A stretch of 64,000 bases of DNA, from contig JAOVVO010000305.1 of assembly GCA_028564675.1 (NCBI GenBank), forward strand, positions 27,470 through 91,469. The letters run 5' to 3'. The stretch comes from Onchocerca lupi (lineage: Eukaryota; Nematoda; Chromadorea; Rhabditida; Onchocercidae). Below the pieces are notes generated by a model, which had not been told where the DNA came from, ran no database searches, and was given only the letters and a program-made list of their open reading frames with translations. Below, piece after piece: positions 38,245 through 50,138 of this stretch (position 1 is its first letter; each line of letters opens with the position of its first letter). The position numbers and the translations under genes were made by a program.

Positions 38245-40699
38245 AGTTCGAAACAACTAAATCTATCGCTATGCTTTAAGAAACAGAAATTCAAAAATTT
38301 ATTTGATTGTAAGGAATTCTATTTGAAGCTATTTGAAGCTTTCTACCCTCTCTGTTTTATAAATATAAATAGAGTTTCAATTCTTTGTTCAAGATTTAGA
38401 GACAGTTTTTGTTCTGATTTATAATCAAGTTCTGCTGGATACCAAGCTATTAAGAACTGGTATTATTTCTTTGTTCTGCTGTATTTATTAAATTTGTAAA
38501 AGTTTCGTTTGAAGAAACTGTAAATTATCAAATCATCAAATCAATATTTTAAAAATAGTATATAAAATTCACTTAAGATCGTTCTTTCATATATAATCAC
38601 CATTTCAAATAGTTTTTATGAAAAAGATACTTAGATGTTTTCATCCCATTTCTCTCAAAATTCTGAATTTAAAAAACATCCTGTTATTGTCAGTTAGTGC
38701 GTTGGATAATTTAATAAGGTTATGCATAATTTCAAGTTTTGCATTTATTGATAATGAATATATTTGTATTGTAATAATATATTTTTAATTTGATAATTCC
38801 TGTTCAGTATATATTTAATAAGGCTATTTATTAAGACCTATTTTCAAATTTGCACTGCCTGCGTTCTGAATCCATTCAAAAACTGAAGGGAATTTGAAAA
38901 AAAAAAGGAAGAAGGCTTGCTCAAGATGATATAAAAACGATATATTTTATATGCTGGGTATTTATATAGTGTTTTTATAACTAAACTTGATTTTCCTCCC
39001 TTTGATATCGGGTTATCAAAGTTAATAGAAACTATGTTCTGTGGAAGGGAGCAGTCAGTTTTGAAGGAGGCGAATTAGGAATTTCTTGTATGGATTGTTG
39101 ATCGATCGTTTTCCGCTTATAGGAACTTTTAGCTTTTTTATAGGAGATCTAACTAGTTTACAGTTGCTGCTGTGTGTTAGACGCTTTTGCTGCGATGATG
39201 ATTTCTCTGAGAAGGAAAAACACAGAAATTGAAATGAAGTCTGAATTTTTCAGAAAGGATAATATTGAGTACGATCAAATTTATAAAATGAAGGAAACAT
39301 GTATGTGAAAAAATGAGGCATAATTTAAAATTTGTTCCCACTTAAATTTTTCAAGTAGGATTTTTTGGTCAATTATAAGCCGAATAGGCTGAGGTCCTCT
39401 TCCTCAGAAGAATGAGGCGTTCGGAACGCAATGAGTTATACAAAATTATATTTTTCACATCCAACTAAATTTTTATTTATAAACAATAGTAAATGTTAAC
39501 TTTGGAGATATAGTTGAGGAAAAATGCAATCAAAATGGCCAATCTTTCCACTAATTTGAAATCGTTATTGTTCATTGATCTTTTTAGCTGTTGAATTCTT
39601 TCTTCCCTCATTGCGAAAGCAAAAATGTGCTACGAAGAGGTGTTATAAGTCAAAGGCTACTTTAAAATGTATGATATTTTATTTCAGAAAAAATCTTTGC
39701 TGAACTCTGATTTTGATTGCTAAACTTGAAGACACTTCATTCAGACAACAGTTGTTGAGTAATAAATGAAACTTTTGGTGGATTTGGTTGATGGATTCGT
39801 GCAGTACAGCTTTAGCTCCTCCCTTCCTGAATTAATCTCTAGTTTGGAAGGCTTATCGGCTGATATAAAATGTGCACAGTGTGATTGATAAAGGCATTCA
39901 TTCGTCAGAAGAGTTAGCTGATATCCAGTTCGTTTCATTTATTCTTGCAGCTGTTCATCATGGCTTCCATCCGATCATTCCTCTCTTCTTCTTCTTATTA
40001 AACTTTCCATCGTCATATCACACATATAAATTAATAGCAAATCCCTGCATTTGAGTTAACTTCATTCGAAACACTCAATTATCCAATTTTTGCTTTTCAG
40101 CAGAAGCATTCATACAGACAGAAATATTCATTCACATATCTGTGCTTCATCCATTTCCATAAGGAATTCCTCAAGACATTTTTCATTTTATGGTCTACAA
40201 TGGCGAGATAGGCTTAAGGTGTGACCTATCACGCTTGCAATTAAGTGATACTTCAGTCCATCTAATCTGAAATATCGCTGCAAGAAGCTAGCTATTCATA
40301 AAACCATCTCTCAGATATTGATTTTTCGCTTCACCATATGTTTGTTTTTGATTTGCTGTTTTCAAAGTGCTATAGGTCAGATAATTCTTCCTCATCTCTT
40401 TAAATCGCTGTTTGGAAGTCATATTAACTCTTTTTTCATCAATTTAATGAATGAAATTGCTATTTGATTAAATTAAGCTATTGTATGGAACCACATCAGA
40501 ATTATGATATACGACCCGATACAGCTGATGAATTCATCACTTTCATTACTCCTTTCCTTTTTTCCGTTGCAAAAGACACCAAATGATAATGTCTGCCATT
40601 AGAGAGATCCAACGAAACAGGCTGAGTGCTATGAATTGAAATTGAGATAATTGAGGTTTTACGACATAATCGAGCATTCCTACGGAATGAATTATACAT

Positions 40700-40773
40700 A
40701 GGTCATTTGAACGAATTATTCATAGGTCATAGGTCACTTGAATGAATTATACAGAAGGCCACTTTTTAGGTCA
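40700..40773 (+). promoter_or_regulatory. Cluster of four AGGTCA nuclear-receptor half-sites, including a DR1
   Basis: Exact AGGTCA occurs at 40700-40705, 40724-40729, 40731-40736 and 40768-40773, all on the + strand. Sites two and three are a direct repeat with one base between (AGGTCATAGGTCA). That is the DR1 arrangement bound by RXR-type or HNF4-type nuclear receptor dimers. The half-sites sit in a degenerate repeat that also carries GAATTAT. The cluster is 600-680 bp upstream of the far-1 ATG. Function is inference from motif and position. Confidence 0.45.
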
Positions 40774-41341
40774 CTTATACTGCTATCTCTCAGGTGCATT
40801 ATACTAAGCAAAATCTTTGCTTTCAAAACATTTTTTTGCATTTTCCAGTAGCATATATAAATTTGCATAGAAGGAGCCTTCTCGTTATTTAGCATAAAAA
40901 ACGTGCACTAAAACACTAACAAGTTAGATGCTCATCTGCAATATTGCTGTAAATTTTTTCGCGCGTAAAAATTTGTTAGCTTTGAGATTTCTCGAAAAAC
41001 TCATGCAGAATATATCACTAGCGAAAACTTAGTAAATTACAATTATGGGCTATCACATTTCTTAATGTCCTCTTGTTTCCGCTTTTTGTTTACGTGACCT
41101 TTTTCGGAATTCTTCCCTTAATAATTAAAGTCATCATTTTGGTAAAATCTAAAAAGGAAGTATCACGGATAAAAGTGACATATAGCATCTAAATAGAAAC
41201 ATTAAAATCTTTACTACTAAAGCCATTACTTTTATGATTTCAGAGAATACCCGTGAACAATTAAATCCGAAAGCAAGCTATCTTCCGACTATCTACTGCC
41301 AAAATACAAGAATTGCGAATTTAAGTTTAGAATTATAGTAA

Positions 41342-41348
41342 TTTGCAG
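41342..41348 (+). other. Probable trans-splice acceptor of far-1
   Basis: TTTGCAG ends at 41348, 30 nt before the ATG at 41379, with no coding exon before it. Spliced-leader addition here would leave a 30-nt 5' UTR. A cis-spliced 5' UTR intron cannot be excluded. Confidence 0.55.
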
Positions 41349-41378
41349 GCAGTCAAGAAACTCTCGTGGACATTTAAA

Positions 41379-42945
41379 ATGTATCACCGATTGATTTTGA
41401 TGGCACTGATTGGTGCCGTTATGGCAAATGTTGTTCCGTTCTCAATGAGTAATATTCCGGAAGAATACAAAGGTATGTAAGATATAGAATATGAATGGCA
41501 GAGTATAAAGATAAGGGCATAAAGGTATAAAATTCTGCGAAAAATTCTACGAATTTTATACCTCTAAATCTTACTTTTATATTCGTTCATAAATTTCGTA
41601 AATCCTATATTTCATAAAATTTCATAATTCATAAACTTACTTCAATTAGGCACAATTAAAATAGTCATCCAAAAATTTAATAACTTCCGACCTTCAATCG
41701 GCAATTTTTGATTTGTGAATTGTTTTCTAAATTCACAAATCAAAATTTGTGTTATAAGAATTGCTTTAAAGTGCTCAAGAAAGAGATTGAGAAGAAAACT
41801 TTATAAATTTGCGATTATTTCATTGCATGAATTTACTAAACAAAGGTCGCAGTGTTTCCAGAATTCATACCGGAAGAAGTAAAAAATTTCTACAAGAATC
41901 TGACACAAGAAGATAGACAGATTCTTCGTGAGTTAGCAAGCAAACATGCGACATTCACAAATGAAGATGCTGCACTCGAAGCACTGAAAAACAAATCGGA
42001 TAAACTCTACCAAAAGGCAGTGGAACTACGAAATTTCGTGAAAGCAAAAATTGACAGTTTAAAGCCAGACGCTAAAACATTTGTCGATGAGGTGAAGCTT
42101 CTAATAGATTTTCCCATCAAAAGGCCAGGCATTCTTTACAGAGTTGTTGTTCGGTTTATACTATGCCACACAAATTCCAATTCATTTATTGACGTCATCT
42201 TCACTCTAACATTGTTCTAATTTTCTGCTCCTACGAAGTATCAACTATTAGTCAAAAAAGATTAATACAGTAACTAAGTCTGATTCATTCCCACTTTTAT
42301 TTCCTTACTTGCCGAACTTTGTTCAGTTTATTTCATTAGCTTCATTTATCATTTATTTCCACTACTTCTTTGAATTATATTTTAAAATCAGAATCTTCAT
42401 TTAATGAAAATGCACAAAAAAATAATCAATCAGATCTCCTCCAAAAATGAGATATATTAATGAAAAATCCAGTTTACGAATAGAACATTAAAATGACCAA
42501 AATTTGAGATAATTGCCAACGTACGATCGTTGCGACCAGAAGATGGACAAAAGCTTGACATGGAAAAAATTAAGCAAGCGGCTCGAGACATCATTGCTAA
42601 ATATGAGGCGCTGAGTGAAGAAACTAAGGAAGAATTGAAAGCAACATTCCCTAACACCACCAAAATCATCACCAGTGAGCTTTTTTTGCAAATTTTAAAT
42701 TTTATAATAATGTCTCAATGCCATACGAGAAATGTCCTTCTGTATTTTGTACCAGATACAAACATTCTGAAACACTTATCTTCTGGAAACATTTCCAAAT
42801 TTTGGGATTATATATGTCCCTCAGTTTCCTGCAATAAAATCTCAGACTGTAAACTTAAAATTTTTGTTTAATCTTATCAGAATAATGTAATATTTCAGAC
42901 GAGAAATTCAAAAGGATTGCAAACAGCTTTCTGCAAAAGAATTAG
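41379..42945 (+). CDS. far-1: Secreted fatty-acid and retinol-binding protein FAR-1 (Ov20 family)
   Basis: Four exons (41379-41472, 41862-42091, 42509-42674, 42899-42945) give 178 aa ending QKN and TAG. Residues 1-16 (MYHRLILMALIGAVMA) are a signal peptide; the mature chain starts at about NVVPFS. The rest is charged and almost entirely helical, with coiled-coil-like stretches such as EALKNKSDKLYQKAVELR and DMEKIKQAARDIIAKYEAL, and no cysteine in the mature protein. This is the nematode-only FAR family, secreted helix-rich proteins that bind fatty acids and retinol. In filarial worms the Ov20-type member is a well-known antigen thought to move host and parasite lipids. Length and sequence agree closely with the filarial proteins I remember. 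Exon 3 uses an atypical acceptor (TTTGAG). Its 3' end faces the 3' end of Ku70. Confidence 0.97.
41706..41745. repeat. Perfect inverted repeat in far-1 intron 1
   Basis: A 16-nt arm, TTTTGATTTGTGAATT (41706-41721), is followed by an 8-nt loop and its exact reverse complement (41730-41745). In RNA it would form a 16-bp hairpin inside the first intron of far-1. Confidence 0.9.
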
Positions 42946-43473
42946 AGAAATTTGGTTGCCGGAAAACATTGACAACATGTCCGCCATCTTTTGTTATATA
43001 TCACACCTATTTCGAGAAACAGTTTTTGGATAAAATAATAATATTGTTAGAAATTAATTGTTGGATTCATTTGTAAAATTCTTATTTTAATCAATATTGT
43101 TCACATAAACTATTTATCAGGCAATATGTTAATTTTCACATATCATTATCTGATTAGAAGAAATGGAAGGAAGCTATGGAAGCAAATGGTGAACTGAAGA
43201 GAAATCACAAAAATAATACAGTTTATTTGAAATCTAGCCTTGGTGTTTATTGTAACTAACAGTTTGAAAAATACAACGACAAAAAATAAAAAGAGAACTA
43301 TGGATAGAAAAAATTGTATGAATGATCATCCCAGTCTAAATATACACTTAAAAGCAGACTGACTGTTTAAGACAATTTTTAAAAAATTTCGTAACCAGTA
43401 TTTTTTTTTCTGAATATAACAGCGATTTAAGGCAATCAGCTTTATAAACACATTGTTAATGATACAGTGAAAT
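42946..43473. other. Short spacer between convergent far-1 and Ku70
   Basis: About 530 bp separates the stop codons of two convergent genes. It must hold both 3' UTRs. On the minus strand AATAAA (TTTATT on +) occurs at 43246-43251 and 43222-43227. On the plus strand AATAAA occurs at 43285-43290. No coding exon is seen. Confidence 0.6.
43246..43251 (-). terminator. Candidate polyadenylation signal of Ku70
   Basis: An exact AATAAA on the minus strand lies about 220 nt after the Ku70 stop. A second copy is at 43222-43227. Confidence 0.45.
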
Positions 43474-46400
43474 TCATGTGCTTCTGTAGTGTTTTTCGAC
43501 TGCATCAATAATTTCCGCCTTTTTGGCATTTGATTTAATGGGAATAAGTTCCTCGGCTGCCTTCTTCTTTAGTTGAGTCACCGTCATTTTTTCCAGCTGA
43601 ACTTTGAATTGTTTATAAAAAACGAAATAAAAGTAGCAATTTTCAAGCAAAACTTATGCATTAATTAAAATATAAAGAAGCTATGAATTTATTAAGAGTT
43701 CAACAATTTTAACGGCAAACATTTCCCATGATATATCAATAAAACTAGCACTTCAATTTACCAAATGATTGTTAGCCAAATATAATAAACTTTCGTCCGT
43801 CGATTTTTTCTTTTTCCTGTTCCATGTGGTATCTGCTTAATAAATATAATTGTTAAAGATTTTCTTAAAGCGACCTTAGATATTTAAACATTTTTTAACA
43901 CAAACATTTTACCTCTAAAGCAAAAAAGTTTCGGTACAGAGATCAATGAAAGATTTTCACACTGTAAGCGAAAGTGTGGAAATGCGAGACAAGAAGTTAG
44001 ATGATAAAATGAAACATGATATAAAATGACATATAAAATGAAAAAAGTTTAAAACTAACTTATCTGATCAGTCTTTCTTACTTTCTTATTGCATTTTTGT
44101 TCCGAACTGCAACTATCAGGAAGTGAGGAACGAAATTCATCCAACTCTTTTTCTACCCGTTTTTGAAAATCATCACGAACAAAATATGGCTCTAGAATAT
44201 TTTCTTTTTACAACAGAGTTTTAGAATATTCTAGAATGTTACATGAATGCTGATACCAATTTATTGAACTGAAGTTTGGTTAATTCCCAATATTTAAACA
44301 ATCATTGCTATATGCAATAAGTCAGTTATTGAACTGAACTTAAGACCGTTTTCTAAATAGATATAAAGTTTTTCGAAAGATATTTCGATGCTCTAATGAC
44401 AGAGTTATAAATGAGTTTTCCACTTCTGGAATAACTGCAAACGGACATGGCCAAGCATCATTATCTCCTCAGACAAAGTTATGATATCTATCGTTTCACT
44501 GTCCATTTTAACTTATCACTACTGAACCAAAGACAGTGCTGGAGCATATAAGCAGATTTATAGATGCAAAAACATACGGATCTGATCTTGAACTTCCGGT
44601 ACTTCATCATAATCTAGAGCCAAAGCTTCAATCACTTTATAATGCCTTTGCAATACTGGAAAATAATTGACGTAATACATATTTTTCGAAAAAAAAAAAT
44701 AGAACAATCCGAAAAAAATCAGAATTTGGCATCAGAATTTATTTAAATGACATCCTTCAAAACAAATTAGCTTTTTTTTTAAAAAATTAAAGTAATAGAA
44801 TACGAAACTATCCACCTGGATTATAAAATTTTTCAGGGAAATAATTAGTTGTCAGTTTTCTCACCAATTTTCGCGCCGCTTCAATTTGTTCTTTTGACGC
44901 TGGAAATTGAACATGTTAGTTTTAAGAGAAACTAGAATTTCTTAATCTATATATTTCGAATTCTCGATAGTTAATCATGCTTTCCTAGTGCTTGCGCCTT
45001 ATTTCATACTGTTTAAAAATAAGACTTTTCTGAAACTTAACAGAAGCAACTCTCCAATCAAAAAATATAAAAGAGATCACCAGTTGGCCATTCACCCTCC
45101 GGATAAGTCATTTGTTCGCTGAGATCTCGCTTATCCTCTGCAAATGGTAAATATACCAAGTGAAATCCAGGATAACAAAATTTTGAGCTGAATTCGCCCT
45201 AAAGATATACCATTACAGAAAGTGAACGGAAAATTTTTTCCGAATTTCTTTTGAATGAGGATGCACATAGATAGACATAAGAAAAACCTTTGGATTATCC
45301 TCTGCTTGTGGCACTAAAGCAACAAGTTTTGGCGGTACATTCGCTTTTTGAGTATATCGACATATCATCATTTTCTTCTGTTTCGTACAAACCTCATAGA
45401 GAGTACAATACATCCGGACAGAACCCAAAATATCCTGGAATTAGAATAAACAAAATACATTTGACATCTCAACAGACTCAATGGTCGGATTTTTATAATT
45501 TCATTTAAATTTCAACTAATTTGCTTGACTCTAAATGAGATTATAGAAAATTACTTTAATCATCTTTGTAATGTAAGGCTATAGCCAAAAACTATGATTG
45601 TATTCCAAAAACAATCATTTATTTCTCTCTAAGGCGCCATATAAGAAAGCAGTGATGCAATTGTAAGACAGAATTATCAGATTTTCCAAACCACTCATTA
45701 AATCTTCCTATTTAGTTCAGCTATAAAAGATGAATATATATTTACCTTCTCAAGAGGATAAACAAATTGTGAGCTTCGAACATGATGTGTGATTTTAAGA
45801 CAAGAAAGAGGTTTAAATCCGAGCAACAATATACCTGCAAATGCTATCTAAAATTAAAACTGAAGAATACTAAAGGATAAACGAATAATAAAAGAATACT
45901 TTTTACCTCTTCTTCCCTTCAAGACGAAATAGAAAAATAGCTCTGATAAGAATTTAATTGTATCAAAATGTTGTTAGCAAAAGCTTCATTCAAAAAGAAA
46001 AAAAAAAAAAAAAAAAAAAAAAACGATTTTAACCATCTTTTCTTATTTCTTGCAAAATGATCAATACGTAGAAAAACCTGGTGATGTCAATCTTCGCAAC
46101 TTTTCGATTTCATCTGCGGAAAGATTAATAATTTCACCACCAATCTGTCGCTGTCGAATGATCTCCTTATCAAGTAATGGCATTTCCTCACCAGTCTTTA
46201 ACGGAGTCATTTCAAAAATGATTTGGAAATCTTAGAAATAAGTTTTCCTTGTATTAAAAAAAAATACTAAATTCTAATTCAAACTACTAGATATAGTTGG
46301 TTAAGCCAATGAAAATTTTAGAAAGTCTAAAATACAAACTTCTTTATTAATATATATATGTGACCGTTCCATAATTTCATTTTCTTCGGCATCTAGAACC

Positions 46401-48286
46401 GCAGGGTGAGGAATCTTTTCTGAACGTAGCAAAGAGTAGCTGAAGATTTATTCTTGAAAATGCAGCATGATTTTTCACATGAATAAACAATCATGAAAAC
46501 AGAAAAACAAAAAAAAATATAGGGGAGAACGGCACAAACATTCCAACTGAAAATTTCAGTCCATTTCCGAATTCGAAATCCATGCCTGCTATATTTCGAC
46601 GTGCATACTGCTTCTTCGGTATGCTGCAAAACGAAAAACTAAATACATATAATCACTCAGACGTCGGGATTTGCAATTTATTTGTTTTAAAGAAATGCAT
46701 CGCAGAAATTATATAAAACGAACTCTTTTTCCAGCTCGCTGATGTTTTCAAAATTCTTTTCAACATTTGGGTCCAACTGTTCCTGAAATAAATATAATCA
46801 CAAAAAAATTAATAATAAGAACAGCCAAAGCACAGAAATTTCAAAAAAAAGTCTGGCATTTAACAAATTTCATAGACATATTACCATCAAAACTTACCAA
46901 AACACTGAATACAAGCGCATCGTCTTCAGCAATAAGCGGATAAATCAAAAACTCTGTGTCATGGCTGCGAAGATCATCAGCATTTTTGCAAGCGGAGATA
47001 CGATGTTGATTATTTGTGTCAAACGGATTTGTTTCGTTAGTGAAAAGATAAACTATTCGTTTTCGGAAATAAGGTCTGCAATTTGATATACATGAGTTTC
47101 TGCAGAAATTCGCAAATGAAACTAGTGTTAAAAATTCAAGTTAATAGTTTTCAGAAAGAAATCAAAGAAACTTACGTCCGAGAAGTCACTCTTTTGATGC
47201 ATAAAAACAATACTTCGCTGTAATCACAACGGCCGTGTCCACCACATATATTTTTGAAAGATGACAATATGTCCTCTACAAATAAATTTGAATTTTAACT
47301 TGTAACATTAAAAATTAAAAAACCAATTATAAATTTGAAAAAAAAAGATTAGAAAACAGTTTACAAAACCAGTTAAAAATGAAACAAATTGGATTAAAAG
47401 GAAAACAATATACTATCAGAGTTGTGCAATGAATTCTATCCCAAGAATCACAATAATTTTATACTGAGAAAAATTATTTAGTAACAGAATTTTCGTAGTA
47501 AGAAATCCAAGAATTCAGAAAGATACCTGATTTTAATAATTTATTCAGTTCTTTGATTCGTTCAGCTGATACTTCTCCAACCTCTTGCATAACATATACA
47601 TGGTCAATTGAATGCGATTTAATTTGCTGAAAAAACTCCTACTGAGCAATCATTACTTAGAAATACTTTCAGATTCTGGATCTGACGATTATGCATATCT
47701 TTAGATGTTTTAGAAGAATGATATCTTTTAATTCCTTCGCAATTTGCAAATTATTGAAAATCCTCTTCTAAAACAACATATTTTAGAACATTTTTTCAGC
47801 ATCCTTCTCATTCCCATGCTTTAATAATCTAAAAAAAGAAAAAAATCCTATTCATTTTTAAATACACGCCATTCCAAAGACTAACTAGCACATAAGAATC
47901 GAATTTAGAGAAGTGAAATCATAAGACATTCTAAGTAGACAAACATTAAGATCAGTATTGGAAAAAATTACCGTGTTTAGGAAGATGCAACAAGTATGTT
48001 CTCCAGGTGTTGAGGTCACGGCTCTGTTGATCATTTGCAAACGCATAATCTGTAAAAATTGTTAATGATAAGCATATCAAGAAGATTTCATAAAAGAAAA
48101 GAAAGATAGATATACTTTTAAAGCTCTTCGAAATGCGCAATCGTTATCTGAATCATCGTTCTCGTATTTCTCGAACATTTTAGCCGAAGCATCAATAAGA
48201 AAAATGGTGCATTTTTTACCGCCATCTTCTGTTAAGGTAGAAACTTCTCCAAAATCTTCATCCATAAATTCGTCATCTTCATCCAT
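43474..48286 (-). CDS. cku-70: Ku70, DNA double-strand-break end-binding subunit
   Basis: Seventeen coding exons join in phase to 609 aa: 48286-48116, 48049-47972, 47626-47527, 47275-47176, 47075-46898, 46782-46724, 46623-46540, 46439-46340, 46195-46078, 45834-45746, 45434-45288, 45198-45081, 44899-44816, 44655-44578, 44191-44060, 43832-43762, 43596-43474. After an acidic start, residues ~25-230 form the vWA-like domain (KKCTIFLIDASAKMF; KRIVYLFTNETNPF). The Ku core follows (SVGIYSLL; GFKPLSCLK; ICRYTQKANVPPKLVALVPQ; PGFHLVYLPFAEDKRD). The C-terminal arm leads to a SAP DNA-binding motif (MTVTQLKKKAAEELIPIKSN..AEIIDAVEKHY). Ku70 pairs with Ku80 in the nucleus, threads onto broken ends and starts non-homologous end joining; it also acts at telomeres. 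Length matches animal Ku70. Least certain are the exon 15/16 junction in the unconserved linker and the exon 9 acceptor (TTAAAG). Confidence 0.95.
45998..46023 (+). repeat. Homopolymer A tract (26 nt) in a Ku70 intron
   Basis: An uninterrupted run of 26 A lies just downstream (in Ku70 direction) of exon 46195-46078. On the Ku70 strand it reads as poly-T inside the intron. Confidence 0.95.
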
Positions 48287-48295
48287 CTCTGCGAG
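48287..48295 (-). other. Probable trans-splice acceptor of Ku70
   Basis: On the minus strand a CTCGCAG acceptor ends only 2 nt before the Ku70 ATG, and no exon lies upstream. This fits spliced-leader addition almost on the start codon. Confidence 0.6.
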
Positions 48296-50124
48296 AAGTT
48301 AAACATTTAAAATAGAGCAATTTTGAAGTTTGAAAACTTTCCATCAGTTTTTTATCGATGAAGTTAGCAATGCTGATGCTTTATTTATACCATTCCATCA
48401 AATGAAATACTGATCACAGGTGATAAGAAAGGCATGATAGAAAAGAAAAATTGCGGTAAGAATGGCGACAGTCCCCATTGCTCGGACACTCTACTTCTGT
48501 CCATCCTCTTCCCTCCACTTTTCCATCCTATTTCGTCTATTTGAATCGGTTCTCTTTGCTTTCATTTTCTGGCAGTGCATTCTGTTATTCCACAGGGTCA
48601 TTGCGATTTCAAACCGAGTCGTGTTGTTAACGAGTTATCTGTGATTGCGATTCCAAATTGAATTTATTGCAAATGAAATATCTTCAAAAATATTCCCCAA
48701 ATCTTTCTCTGTTCGATGACTCATACTTCTCCACAAACGCGTTAGCAAAAATCGGCCATTCAATCACTCAGCTCATATTATCTCCTGGTCAAAATTCAGA
48801 AGCACAACTAACTACTTGTCAACTTTCTCATCTTCTTTGCTACAGTACTTCATCTCCACCAGAAATTCATCCTCATCTGGAATTCCTTATCCGAAACGAT
48901 ATACGTCAATAGATCTTAAATGGAGATTTTTTCAACCTTTAATGACTAAAGTTAGACTTCCGTGCAGTTACGTTGTCCCGACAGGTACGAAAAGTAAGCG
49001 AGACATATAGGTTAATAACACCAAGGATGGAATAGAATTTGTGTTAAATGATGAATCACTACTCCCACGCATTACTTATCACCACTGATGACACATCATT
49101 GACCACTGTCCCGGTAAATGAGCCAAAATATCTTTTTCAGATGCTTCTGTGCAGATTCTTTCTTTTCTTGATAAATGGAGGAGAGAAGGATGGGAAGACA
49201 ACTGTTAAGCGTTTGTCCATTCTTTTTATGCTTCCTTCTTGTGCTCTCTGCTTCTTCTTTATTCCTTCGCCTAAATTAATTAATTAGGCTTTTAATAGCA
49301 GATCATTAATCGTCACTATCTGTTATGTTATGCTATTCGGGAATTAGTTGTAATTATCGATCAATAATCTCTTGGTCTATTGCTACTGAGCAAATAATCT
49401 GTTATTTGTGCGGCACGGTGTTTACAGAGAAAATGACGATGAATTGTGACTTCTTCCTAGCTCATTTTGAATATTTGGTTCCAATGTGAGGGGTAGAAAA
49501 GAGCAGGGAAAGATTCACTGTGCATGCACGATGATGACATTCTGCAGGAATATCCAACAATCGATTCCTATCTCGTATATTTTTTCCTTTTTTTTCAAAA
49601 AAAAATAAATAAGCCTTTCAGCTGTGGCACTTACCGATGCTGTCTGTTTTCACTGAGTGAATCGTCGAAAGAAGGGTGTTTGAAGTGTGCTGATGTAATT
49701 CTCTGTCAGGTGTCTTCGTTTCGGACATCACATCCCTATTATTCGATAATCAGAAATCCTAATAGAATCTCTTAAAAACTCTGGAAACTATATTACAATT
49801 GGGCTTTTAAAAGAGCAGACTGCACAGTAAGGCACCGACCTCCCTAATTCTAATTTATGATCAAGAAATCCATATTTTTATATTTCTCAGATTTTATGCT
49901 AAACTATGATCTGTAATCAATAGGTTGTCGCATAGGAAAATAGTGATGGGAAAATTCTTGCAAAACTGGTTCCAACCATCAAAAGTATTTGAACAGTTAC
50001 ATTGGACTATGGAGTTGCTTATAGATAGGATCATTAATTGAATAATATTCATGTTCTATGTACGAAATAAATTATTGTTTTGTAATGATAATTAAATTGA
50101 AATCTCAAATTGTGCATTTTAAGG
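48296..50124. promoter_or_regulatory. Divergent intergenic region between Ku70 and dhc-1
   Basis: About 1.8 kb lies between two divergent housekeeping genes and should contain both promoters. Open frames here (for example 48462-48644 and 49048-49287) are pyrimidine-rich and lack recognisable motifs or splice context. I do not call them genes. Confidence 0.5.
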
Positions 50125-50127
50125 TAT

Positions 50128-50134
50128 GCTTTAG
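50128..50134 (+). other. Probable trans-splice acceptor of dhc-1
   Basis: GCTTTAG ends at 50134, 4 nt before the ATG at 50139. With no exon upstream, this fits spliced-leader addition. A TTTTAAG acceptor-like site lies 11 nt further up. Confidence 0.55.
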
Positions 50135-50138
50135 CCAA

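Larger units (their letters stand above)
38245..41348. promoter_or_regulatory. Intergenic region upstream of far-1
   Basis: About 3.1 kb lies between the transporter stop and the far-1 5' UTR. I see no coding exon or RNA gene. The last kilobase presumably holds the far-1 promoter. It includes the AGGTCA cluster at 40700-40773 and a TATATAAA near 40855. Confidence 0.5.

Noticed and set aside
42092..42220. Extension of far-1 exon 2 past 42091 to the next stop
   Set aside because: The GTGAAG donor at 42092 joins in phase to exon 42509, which restores the conserved FAR sequence. Reading through gives an unrelated tail.
46340..46400. ATG frame MPKKMKLWNGHIYILIKK overlapping a Ku70 exon
   Set aside because: The alternative frame of the longer exon 46439-46340 (IYSLLRSEKIPHPAVLD) fits Ku70 family positions and both neighbouring phases.
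47690..47850. Exon-like segments inside the third Ku70 intron region, bounded by TTTTTTAG acceptors
   Set aside because: Exons 48049-47972 and 47626-47527 join in phase and reproduce the conserved Ku70 order (CCIFLNT then HVYVMQEV). Inserting the segments brings stops.
48462..49287. Several plus-strand open frames between Ku70 and dhc-1
   Set aside because: Pyrimidine-rich composition produces Leu/Phe/Ser-rich peptides without domain, signal or splice logic.
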